Shown piece by piece: positions 35,003 to 41,943 of a stretch of 64,000 nucleotides of DNA. The stretch is from Oscillatoria nigro-viridis PCC 7112. Its GTDB lineage: Bacteria; Cyanobacteriota; Cyanobacteriia; Cyanobacteriales; Microcoleaceae. A model generated the notes under the pieces. It searched no databases. It had not been told where the DNA came from and was given only the letters and a program-made list of their open reading frames with translations. The stretch covers positions 4,664,501 to 4,728,500 of the forward strand of contig NC_019729.1 in NCBI RefSeq assembly GCF_000317475.1. Direction: 5' to 3'. The first letter of the stretch is position 1. Every line of letters starts with the position of its first letter. The translations under genes were made by a program, and so were the position numbers.

Positions 35003-36007
35003 TTAAGTGATGACTTCAAATACCCCCATGCAGCCAGCTTCGGCGATCGCATCTTGATGGGGATGAAACATATATTTTCCAGCGTAGCCGTAAGTAAATT
35101 CTAAAATATGTCTTTCAGCTACTCCCATTGTGATTACATCGGTTCTTTCACTGGGAGTTAAAGTCATTCCCGTGCGATATACGTCAAAAAAGTTTGCGTG
35201 CAAGTGGAATGTTACTGCTGCTTCGTACTCAATTAGGTTGAGTACGTAGAGTCGAATTAACTGATTTTTGTAAATAGGTATGGGGTTATTCATGTAATAA
35301 TTGGGCAACCCATTAAAAGCGTATAATTCGTTTTTTTCGTCCTCATTTACGTCATATCCCCCCATGACTAACATGATTTCATCGGCGGGAGGACGGGGTT
35401 TTGGCGGATCGATAATGAACATTCCATATAGTCCTTTACCGATGTGGCGTGTTACGGGAGCAATATGGCAGTGATATAGATGCACTCCGTAAGGATTGGC
35501 ATCGAATTCATAAATAAATACCGAACCGTTTCTCACTGGTTTAACGCCATCCATTTCTGTGGGGTGAATGCCGTGAAAGTGCAGCGAGTGAGAATGTCCA
35601 CCTTTGTTAGAAAAGATGACGCGGATGCGATCGCCCTCTGTTGCCCTCAATGTCGGCCCCGGCACGCGATTGTTCACGTTCCAGGTGTTGAAAGTGACGG
35701 CGCTGTTAAGTTGGACGATCGAAGTATTAGCTTCCAGGCGAAATTCCCGAACCGTGCGCCCGTTTTCGCGCGTCACGGTGCCGTAATCAAAATCCCGCGC
35801 AATTTGCATCGGGTTGATATTGCTGACGGTGAGTGCATCTGCGGGCATGGGCGGTATTCTCGCGACTGATGTCGGTTTGCGAGTCAAGTTTTGAAGTGCG
35901 ATCGCGCCCCCCGCTACCCCAGCCCCAGCTATTCCTAGCTGTAGCAGTTGGCGGCGACTCCAGCGCCCAGCCTTTTTAATGGCGGGACGATCGGATAAAT
36001 CTGTCAT
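35003..36007 (-). CDS. two-domain multicopper oxidase with Tat-like signal
   Basis: A 334-residue exported copper enzyme. A Tat-type signal (SRRQLLQLG, residues about 17-40) is followed by two cupredoxin domains. Copper-ligand motifs: LHFHGIHP (His143, His145), LYHCHIAP with Cys180 and following His188 and Met196, FHLHANFF (His268, His270), and MFHPHQD (His315, His317). Two-domain oxidases and copper nitrite reductases share this fold. Because the genes for an iron-binding lipoprotein and an FTR1 permease follow on the same strand, ferroxidase is the likelier role here. It starts 274 bp from CopR-type box 7, which faces the other way. Confidence 0.88.
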   Translation of the reverse strand: MTDLSDRPAIKKAGRWSRRQLLQLGIAGAGVAGGAIALQNLTRKPTSVARIPPMPADALTVSNINPMQIARDFDYGTVTRENGRTVREFRLEANTSIVQLNSAVTFNTWNVNNRVPGPTLRATEGDRIRVIFSNKGGHSHSLHFHGIHPTEMDGVKPVRNGSVFIYEFDANPYGVHLYHCHIAPVTRHIGKGLYGMFIIDPPKPRPPADEIMLVMGGYDVNEDEKNELYAFNGLPNYYMNNPIPIYKNQLIRLYVLNLIEYEAAVTFHLHANFFDVYRTGMTLTPSERTDVITMGVAERHILEFTYGYAGKYMFHPHQDAIAEAGCMGVFEVIT

Positions 36008-36111
36008 ACTTATTGAAAAAAATTCTCAAAAATTTACTCGTGGTTGATTATAAGACATTACCAGCTTGTTGTCAATGATTGTCAACTGTTATCTTGTTCT
36101 GGCAAGTCAAT

Positions 36112-36258
36112 CGATTTTAGATTTTAGATTTTAGATTTTAGATTTATTCCCGTCAGCCTGCGCGTTGGAATGAATCCGGGGGCTTGCGATTTTAGATTTT
36201 AGATTTTAGATTTATTCCCGTCAGCTTGCGCGTTGGAATGAATCCGGGGGCTTGCGAT
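36112..36258. repeat. tandem pair of a 67-70 bp unit with GATTTTA runs
   Basis: Each unit has a run of the 7-mer GATTTTA followed by a near-identical segment (TTATTCCCGTCAGC...GCGCGTTGGAATGAATCC...GGGGGCTTGCGA). The 7-mer runs and the CCGGATTCAT word link it to the modular repeats at 11811 and 56170. It fills the space between the divergent oxidase gene and CopR-type box 7. Confidence 0.8.
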
Positions 36259-36280
36259 CCAATTAGTTTCCGTCATAAAA

Positions 36281-36297
36281 TTTCATGCTGATTTCAT
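36281..36297 (+). promoter_or_regulatory. CopR-type box 7, TTTCAT-GCTGA-TTTCAT
   Basis: Both hexamers are intact with the 5-bp spacer, 79 bp before the RppA/CopR-type regulator gene. It suggests autoregulation. It could also serve the divergent oxidase operon. Confidence 0.75.
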
Positions 36298-36376
36298 CTC
36301 AGTATGCGATCTTAGGTGTGGGGTAGATGCTGGATCGCTAACAATGTATAAGGATTTACCGCTATAAATTAGAGTT

Positions 36377-37066
36377 ATGAGAGTTTTGCTAGTTGAAGAT
36401 GAGCCTGATTTAGGGAAAGCGATCGATCGCACTTTAAAGCAGGAAAAATATATTGTTGATTGGGCTTTGGATGGCAGTGAAGCTTGGGAATATTTAGACA
36501 GTCACTGGATGCAATATAACCTGGCTATTTTTGACTGGTTGCTACCAGGATTGTCAGGATTGGAACTGCTGCGGAGATTGCGTGCTAAACATAGCGCACT
36601 GCCCGTATTGATGCTGACAGCAAAAGACCGAATGGAAGATAAAGTTGCGGGACTAGATGCTGGGGCTGACGATTATTTAGTTAAACCGTTCGGGATGGCG
36701 GAACTGTTAGCAAGATTGCGGGCTTTGCAAAGGCGATCGCCCCAAATTCAGCCCCAACAGCTACAAGTAGGGAATCTGGTTCTCGACTGCGGAAATCGCA
36801 CTGCTTGTCATCTCGATCGCAACGGCAAAAACCAGATAATTTCGCTGACAAATAAAGAATTTCAACTGTTAGAATATTTTATGAAACATCCGAACCAAAT
36901 TATCACCACTGACAAAATTCGGAATCAGCTATGGGAGGCTAGTGCAGATACCTTTAGCAATGTGGTAGCAGCTCAAGTGCGCTTGCTGCGCCGCAAACTT
37001 GAGTCGGTTGGCGGCACGAATTTAATTGAAACCGTACACGGCGTCGGATACCGCATGAGAAATTAA
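36377..37066 (+). CDS. rppA: RppA/NrsR/CopR-type response regulator
   Basis: A 229-residue OmpR-family regulator: receiver domain with phosphoacceptor Asp53 (LAIFDWLLPG), conserved Lys in LVKPFGM, and a C-terminal winged helix (about 132-228) ending LIETVHGVGYRMRN. The opening RVLLVEDEPDLGKAIDRTL is typical of the cyanobacterial RppA group, to which the Ni regulator NrsR and Cu regulator CopR are close. A CopR-type box stands before this gene and before six other metal-island genes, so it is the best candidate for the protein that binds them. Its kinase gene follows 0.68 kb later beyond a toxin-antitoxin pair. Confidence 0.85.
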   Translation: MRVLLVEDEPDLGKAIDRTLKQEKYIVDWALDGSEAWEYLDSHWMQYNLAIFDWLLPGLSGLELLRRLRAKHSALPVLMLTAKDRMEDKVAGLDAGADDYLVKPFGMAELLARLRALQRRSPQIQPQQLQVGNLVLDCGNRTACHLDRNGKNQIISLTNKEFQLLEYFMKHPNQIITTDKIRNQLWEASADTFSNVVAAQVRLLRRKLESVGGTNLIETVHGVGYRMRN

Positions 37067-37143
37067 AGCTGTAGGGGCAACGGCGGGGGGAATATACCTC
37101 GTTTCCAGTATGTGGCTATAATATAGAAAACTCGATCGGAAAA

Positions 37144-37383
37144 ATGACTGCCATGAAAGATTTAATCCAACAAGAGTTAGAAAAGCTCGATATAGAACAA
37201 CTCAAACAAGTATTTGAATTTATTGCTTTCCTGAAATTTCGTGCCAAATTAGTGACTATTCCAGCAATCGATGAAACTAACTTAGCTGCACTCTACAGCG
37301 AATTTGCCGAAGAAGACCGACAACTTGCGGAACTCGGAATGAGCGAATATGCAGAACTCCTAAAACATGAGGATTTGCAATGA
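37144..37383 (+). CDS. antitoxin of a MazF-type module
   Basis: A 79-residue acidic protein: helical N-terminus (DLIQQELEKLDIEQLKQVFEFIAFLKFRAK) and an acidic, extended C-terminal part (SEFAEEDRQLAELGMSEYAELLKHED). This is the common layout of an antitoxin whose tail blocks the toxin. Its stop overlaps the MazF start by 4 bp (ATGA), which is the standard coupling of these pairs. The DNA-binding fold of the N-terminal part is not evident to me. It sits inside the response regulator/kinase operon. Confidence 0.82.
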   Translation: MTAMKDLIQQELEKLDIEQLKQVFEFIAFLKFRAKLVTIPAIDETNLAALYSEFAEEDRQLAELGMSEYAELLKHEDLQ

Positions 37384-37727
37384 CAGTCAGACGGGGTGAA
37401 ATCTGGATTGCAGCCCTCGATCCTACGCAAGGTTCCGAACAGGCAGGTGTACGTCCCATAATTATTTTCCAGAACGATACTATTGCGAGATACACGACTA
37501 CTGTTATCAGTATTCCTCTAACAACTAATCTGCGCCGTGCCTCTCTCCCTTCATCTGTTTTCATTCCCAGCGGTGAGGGAGGATTGACTCAAGATTCCGT
37601 TGCATTGTGCCATCAAATGCGAGTTTTGGATAAAACACGTTTGCGAAATAAAATTGGTGAAGTTAATTCAGATATCTTGGTACAATTAGAAAATAATGTA
37701 TTATTTACCTTGGGATATTTACCTTAA
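37380..37727 (+). CDS. MazF/PemK-family endoribonuclease toxin
   Basis: A 115-residue toxin that cleaves RNA at short sequence motifs. Signatures: RRGEIWIAALDPTQGSEQAGVRP with the catalytic Arg region, VISIPLTTN, and DSVALCHQMRVLDK. Full length for the family. It overlaps the antitoxin by 4 bp and is followed after 20 bp by the kinase gene rppB. The pair therefore lies within the regulator/kinase transcription unit, where it may travel as a small mobile passenger. Confidence 0.92.
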   Translation: MTVRRGEIWIAALDPTQGSEQAGVRPIIIFQNDTIARYTTTVISIPLTTNLRRASLPSSVFIPSGEGGLTQDSVALCHQMRVLDKTRLRNKIGEVNSDILVQLENNVLFTLGYLP

Positions 37728-37747
37728 AAAAGAGCGCTCGACTCAAT

Positions 37748-39079
37748 GTGAATCAAAATAAACTATTTAACCAAACTCGCTGGCAATTAGCCATTTCCTA
37801 TGCAGCAGTAATGGGTTTGATTTTAAGCTTGCTGGGATTTGGCGTATATAAGGCGATCGCCCACGCTCACTGGGTAGCCATAGACCGGGAATTAGAATCG
37901 GTAGCGGGGACGCTGCACGACAGCCTAGAACTCAAATTGCAGCAGCCCGGACGCTTGGAGCCAATAGTAAACGAACTTTTGCCCAACCTCTGCCTCATTG
38001 GAGTTAAAGGCATTAAAAAACAGTTGCCAAGCCGCCATATTTTAAGCGCTATCAACCAAGGCTATTACTATATTCGTTTATTTGATGATTCGGGCAAATT
38101 AATTGCTACTGCAGGCGCTTATCCCGAAGAATTGCCAGCAGAATTTAACTCCCAATACTGGCAAACAATCACTGACACCAAAGGTAATGTTTATCACCAA
38201 ATTTCTGTAGCGCTCCACACCAAAACACAGCAAGATTGGGGATATTTTCAAGTTGGTCGGAGCCTGCAAGACTTCAATAATTATCTCAATACAGTGAAAT
38301 GGATTTTGAAATTAGGATTGCCTACAGCATTGATTTTGATAGGCTTTTCTAGTTGGTTATTGGCTGGACTGGCAATGAAACCGATTTATTCTTCCTACCG
38401 ACAAATCCAACAGTTTACAGCGGATGCAGCCCACGAATTGCGGACGCCTTTAGCGGCTTCGCAGGCGACAGTAGAATCAGCGCTGTTGACGCCTCAATTG
38501 GATGAAAAAGAGGCGCGGGAAATTTTGCGGACGATCGATCGCCAAAACCGACGACTGACTCAGTTAGTGGCTGATTTGCTGCTGCTGGCTCGCATGGATA
38601 ATCAAGCGATACGCGATCGCCCTCAATTGTGTTGTTTGAATGACCTTGTTAGCGATTTAGTCGAGGAATTGGCAGCAATGGCGATCGCTTCTAAGGTAGC
38701 CCTAACATCGTCCGTGCGGGTGCAGCAGCAATTAAATGTTGTCGGCAATTCCGACCAACTTTATCGCTTAGTTGCTAATTTAATTGTTAATGCCATTCAA
38801 TACACTCCGGCGGGCGGCAAAGTAACAGTTATTTTAGATTCCAGCCACCAGGAGGCGATCGTTCAGGTTCAAGATACCGGTATTGGGATCGCGGTGGCAG
38901 ATTTAGAGCGAATATTCGATCGATTCTACCGAGTCAACAGCGATCGATCGCGCAATACCGGCGGTTCGGGACTGGGATTGGCGATCGCCCAAACCATCGC
39001 CCGGGCACACCGCGGCAGCCTCAGCGCCCGCAGCGAATTGGGTTCCGGCAGCACCTTTCTCCTGCAGTTGCCTTTGTGA
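37748..39079 (+). CDS. rppB: RppB-type sensor histidine kinase
   Basis: A 443-residue kinase: TM1 (about residues 14-36), a periplasmic sensor domain (about 37-175), TM2 (about 180-205), HisKA with His229 in DAAHELRTPLAAS, and HATPase with N-box LIVNAIQYT, G1 DTGIGI, F-box FDRFYRV and G2 GGSGLGLAI. It opens with GTG at 37748. It pairs with the RppA/CopR-type regulator at 36377, from which the toxin-antitoxin genes separate it. No obvious His or Met cluster marks a metal site in the sensor domain. Intact, unlike the kinase at 26425. Confidence 0.9.
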   Translation: MNQNKLFNQTRWQLAISYAAVMGLILSLLGFGVYKAIAHAHWVAIDRELESVAGTLHDSLELKLQQPGRLEPIVNELLPNLCLIGVKGIKKQLPSRHILSAINQGYYYIRLFDDSGKLIATAGAYPEELPAEFNSQYWQTITDTKGNVYHQISVALHTKTQQDWGYFQVGRSLQDFNNYLNTVKWILKLGLPTALILIGFSSWLLAGLAMKPIYSSYRQIQQFTADAAHELRTPLAASQATVESALLTPQLDEKEAREILRTIDRQNRRLTQLVADLLLLARMDNQAIRDRPQLCCLNDLVSDLVEELAAMAIASKVALTSSVRVQQQLNVVGNSDQLYRLVANLIVNAIQYTPAGGKVTVILDSSHQEAIVQVQDTGIGIAVADLERIFDRFYRVNSDRSRNTGGSGLGLAIAQTIARAHRGSLSARSELGSGSTFLLQLPL

Positions 39080-39107
39080 GCTACTATGTGAGGGCAACTG
39101 ACATCTT

Positions 39108-39205
39108 GCACCATGCTCGAGAACAGGCTTTCCGGCCTGTGAAGCGAAGAGTGATTCTTGTTGTGGGGCAGGATGCCCACCCGTGAAAGACTGATTGAGA
39201 ATTGT
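39108..39205. repeat. REP-like copy of the GGCATCTTGC/CCACAAG family
   Basis: A single copy related to the block at 34.7 kb: AGAACAGGCTTTCCGGCCTGTGAAGCGAAGAGTGATT and GGATGCCCACCC, with AGATG at both ends. It follows rppB and may end its transcription. Confidence 0.6.
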
Positions 39206-39285
39206 GCAAGATGTGGGGAAAACCGAATCATCTTTTTGTGGTAATCCCTTTTGCAGAAGAGAGTACGATCGCCGAAAATCATTAA

Positions 39286-39355
39286 ATAGTCAGTAGTCAG
39301 CAGTCAGTAGTCAGCAGTCAGTAGTTAGTAGTCAGTAGTTAGTAGTTAGCAGCTA
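39286..39355. repeat. tandem heptamer repeat (AGTCAGT/AGTAGTC type)
   Basis: About nine imperfect copies of a 7-bp unit, AGTCAGT/AGTCAGC/AGTTAGT, followed by an ATGACCGATGACCAATGACC run (39402-39425). It fills the 388-bp gap before htpG and carries no gene. Confidence 0.8.
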
Positions 39356-39467
39356 ACAACGTATAACCGGAAAATTAAGCTCGGCTAACAATTAATAGCT
39401 AATGACCGATGACCAATGACCAATGACTAATCACGGTTCATTCCCGATAAATACCTAGCGAAAAATT

Positions 39468-41456
39468 ATGACAGTTTTAGAACAGGGAACAATCTCAATC
39501 CATACCGAAAATATTTTCCCGATTATCAAGAAGTCGCTATATACTGACCACGAAGTCTTCTTGCGGGAACTAATTTCTAACGGCGTCGATGCCATTGCCA
39601 AACTCAAAATGGTTTCCCGTTCCGGCGAATACAGCGGCGAGGTGGGCGAACCGCAAATCAACATAGCGATCGACAAAGAAAACAAAACCCTCTCAATTTC
39701 CGATAACGGCATCGGCATGACCGCCGACGAGGTAAAAAAATACATCAACCAAGTCGCTTTCTCCAGCGCAGAAGAATTTATTCAAAAATACCAAGGCAGT
39801 GGCGACGACGCAATTATCGGTCACTTCGGCTTAGGTTTCTACTCTTCTTTCATGGTGGCGAAGAAAGTAGAGATTGATACTCTTTCTTACCAAGAAGGTT
39901 CCCAAGCAGTACACTGGTCTTGCGACGGTTCTCCCGCTTTTGAACTATCAGACTCTTCCCGCACGGAACGCGGCACTACTATTACTCTTACCCTCCAAGA
40001 CGAAGAACAAGAATATCTAGAACCCAGTCGCATTAAGCAGTTAATCAAAACTTACTGCGATTTCATGCCCGTTCCCATCAAATTTGAAGGAGAAGAACTC
40101 AACAAGCACAAAGCAATTTGGCGGGAATCAGCCAGCAATTTGCAAAAAGAAGATTACTTGGAACTGTACCGCTACCTTTACCCGTTCCAAGACGAGCCGC
40201 TGCTGTGGGTACACCTGAATACAGATTATCCTTTTATTGTCAACGGGATTCTTTACTTTCCCAAACTGCGGCCGGATGTCGATGTTACCCAAGGCAATAT
40301 TAAGCTATTCTGCAACCAGGTATTTGTCAGCGACCACTGCGAAGAAATTATCCCGAAATTCTTGATGCCGCTGCGGGGAGTCATTGACAGTACCGACATT
40401 CCGCTGAACGTTTCTCGCAGTTCTTTGCAAAGCAATAGGACTGTGCGGAGAATCGCTGATTATATTGCCAAAAAAGTGGGCGATCGCCTGAAAGAACTCT
40501 ACCGCGACGACCGTGACGAATACATCCGCTGCTGGCAAGATATTGGCACTTTTGTCAAGTTTGGAACTCTCAACGATGACAAGTTCAAAAAGCAAGTCGA
40601 AGATATTTTAATCTACCGCAGCACTTACGAACCAGCAGCCGACAAGCCAGAAACTGCAACGCCGGAAGTTCAGGTGCAAACAGAGGAAGGAGATTTGTGG
40701 CAAGATGTCACTCCGAAGTCGGAAAAGTCTACTTCCACGCAGCCTTACACGACTCTAAAAGAGTATTTGGAACGCAATCAAAAACGCCACGAAAATCGCG
40801 TGTTTTATTGTACCGATCCGGCGTCTCAAGCAACTTACGTTGCTATGCACAAAAGCCAAGGTTTAGAAGTGCTGTTTATGGATTCTTTCATCGACACGCA
40901 CTTTATCAGCTTTTTGGAAAGAGAATACTCAGATGTCAAATTCTCGCGGGTTGATTCCGACATCGACGAAACGCTAATTGACAAAGAGAAAGAAGCGGAA
41001 ATTGTCGATCCGGCGACGAATAAAACTCGCAGCGAACAAGTTAAAGAAATGTTCCAAAAAGCTCTCAACAAGCCGAAAGTGAACATTCGCACAGAAGCTT
41101 TGAAGTCAGACTCTGCGGAGGCGACGCCACCTGCGATCGTACTTTTGCCGGAAGCTTTGCGCCGGATGCGCGACATGACGGCGCTTTTGCAGCAGCAAGC
41201 GGCGGAATTCCCCGAAGAACACGTTTTGCTGGTGAATACGTCTCACCCGCTGATTCAAAATCTGGCTAGTTTGAGTCAGGGTGCGATTATTCAAGGCGGC
41301 GGCGAGTCTCCGTCGGCTGAGTTGGCGAGTATGATTTGTCACCACGTTTACGACTTGGCTTTGATGGCCCAGAAGGGTTTCGATGCTGAAGGGATGAAGG
41401 ATTTTGTCGAGCGATCGAATCAAGTCTTGACAAAATTGACTGAACGTGCAATGTAA
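39468..41456 (+). CDS. htpG: molecular chaperone HtpG (Hsp90)
   Basis: A 662-residue cytosolic ATP-dependent chaperone. GHKL ATPase N-domain with LRELISNGVDAIAKL, DNGIGM and GHFGLGFYS; middle domain with PLNVSRSSLQ; C-terminal dimerisation domain with LVNTSHPLIQNL. Full length for cyanobacterial HtpG, which takes part in heat and high-light stress and in phycobilisome and tetrapyrrole maintenance. The ribosomal protein gene rpmB lies just downstream, an arrangement common in cyanobacteria. Confidence 0.95.
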   Translation: MTVLEQGTISIHTENIFPIIKKSLYTDHEVFLRELISNGVDAIAKLKMVSRSGEYSGEVGEPQINIAIDKENKTLSISDNGIGMTADEVKKYINQVAFSSAEEFIQKYQGSGDDAIIGHFGLGFYSSFMVAKKVEIDTLSYQEGSQAVHWSCDGSPAFELSDSSRTERGTTITLTLQDEEQEYLEPSRIKQLIKTYCDFMPVPIKFEGEELNKHKAIWRESASNLQKEDYLELYRYLYPFQDEPLLWVHLNTDYPFIVNGILYFPKLRPDVDVTQGNIKLFCNQVFVSDHCEEIIPKFLMPLRGVIDSTDIPLNVSRSSLQSNRTVRRIADYIAKKVGDRLKELYRDDRDEYIRCWQDIGTFVKFGTLNDDKFKKQVEDILIYRSTYEPAADKPETATPEVQVQTEEGDLWQDVTPKSEKSTSTQPYTTLKEYLERNQKRHENRVFYCTDPASQATYVAMHKSQGLEVLFMDSFIDTHFISFLEREYSDVKFSRVDSDIDETLIDKEKEAEIVDPATNKTRSEQVKEMFQKALNKPKVNIRTEALKSDSAEATPPAIVLLPEALRRMRDMTALLQQQAAEFPEEHVLLVNTSHPLIQNLASLSQGAIIQGGGESPSAELASMICHHVYDLALMAQKGFDAEGMKDFVERSNQVLTKLTERAM

Positions 41457-41460
41457 TTAC

Positions 41461-41572
41461 CCCCCCCAACCCCCCCTTAGCAAGGGGGGGAGTAAGAGTC
41501 TATTTCTATTGCTGAGCGGGCGATCGGGTGTTTTTTGTCCCCCCTTTAACAAGGGGGGCTAGGGGGGTTCTG
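41461..41572. repeat. C-run/G-run palindromic repeats
   Basis: Two inverted repeats made of C7-8 and G6-8 runs, CCCCCCCTTAGCAAGGGGGGG and CCCCCCTTTAACAAGGGGGG with a CTAGGGGGG trailer. It is a typical dispersed cyanobacterial intergenic repeat, placed between htpG and rpmB. Confidence 0.7.
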
Positions 41573-41628
41573 CGCTGTTGCTATATAATAAAAGGCTGCA
41601 CGCAAAAAACGGTAATCTGGAGGGAAGT

Positions 41629-41865
41629 ATGTCACGGAAATGTCAGCTAACGGGAAAGAAGGCAAATAACGGTTTTGCAGTTTCTCACTCGCACCACCGC
41701 ACTCACAAATTGCAAGACGCCAATTTGCAGTGGAAGCGGGTTTGGTGGCCGCAGGAGAAGCGCTGGGTAAGATTGCACCTTTCTACAAAGGCGATTAAAA
41801 CCTTGCAAAACAAGGGTTTGGAAATCATGGCGAAGGAAGCTGGAATTAACCTGTACAAGCTTTAA
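41629..41865 (+). CDS. rpmB: 50S ribosomal protein L28
   Basis: A 78-residue ribosomal protein. It starts [20 protein letters not shown], with the basic, rRNA-binding middle [18 protein letters not shown]. The ATG at 41629 is chosen because GGAGGG lies 5-10 bp upstream and the family starts with MSR(K/R)C. A strong terminator follows. No zinc-ribbon second CxxC is present, so it looks like the Cys-poor form. Confidence 0.95.
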   Translation: MSRKCQLTGKKANNGFAVSHSHHRTHKLQDANLQWKRVWWPQEKRWVRLHLSTKAIKTLQNKGLEIMAKEAGINLYKL

Positions 41866-41887
41866 AAAACTTGGCTAAATTAAAATG

Positions 41888-41925
41888 AGGGCGATCGCAC
41901 ACTTGAGAGTGCGATCGCCCTTACT
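41888..41925 (+). terminator. rho-independent terminator after rpmB
   Basis: A 13-bp stem AGGGCGATCGCAC and GTGCGATCGCCCT with an 8-bp loop, followed by TACTTTT. The stem contains two HIP1 octamers. Confidence 0.75.
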
Positions 41926-41943
41926 TTTAGAGAAAAACCCTTA

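Noticed and set aside
34517..35104. 195-codon plus-strand frame
   Set aside because: Antisense to the lipoprotein start and the repeat block; its repeated residues come from the DNA repeat.
39286..39355. Possible iteron-type replication origin before htpG
   Set aside because: Only short slippage-type heptamers without DnaA-like boxes or replication genes; similar runs occur elsewhere in the window.
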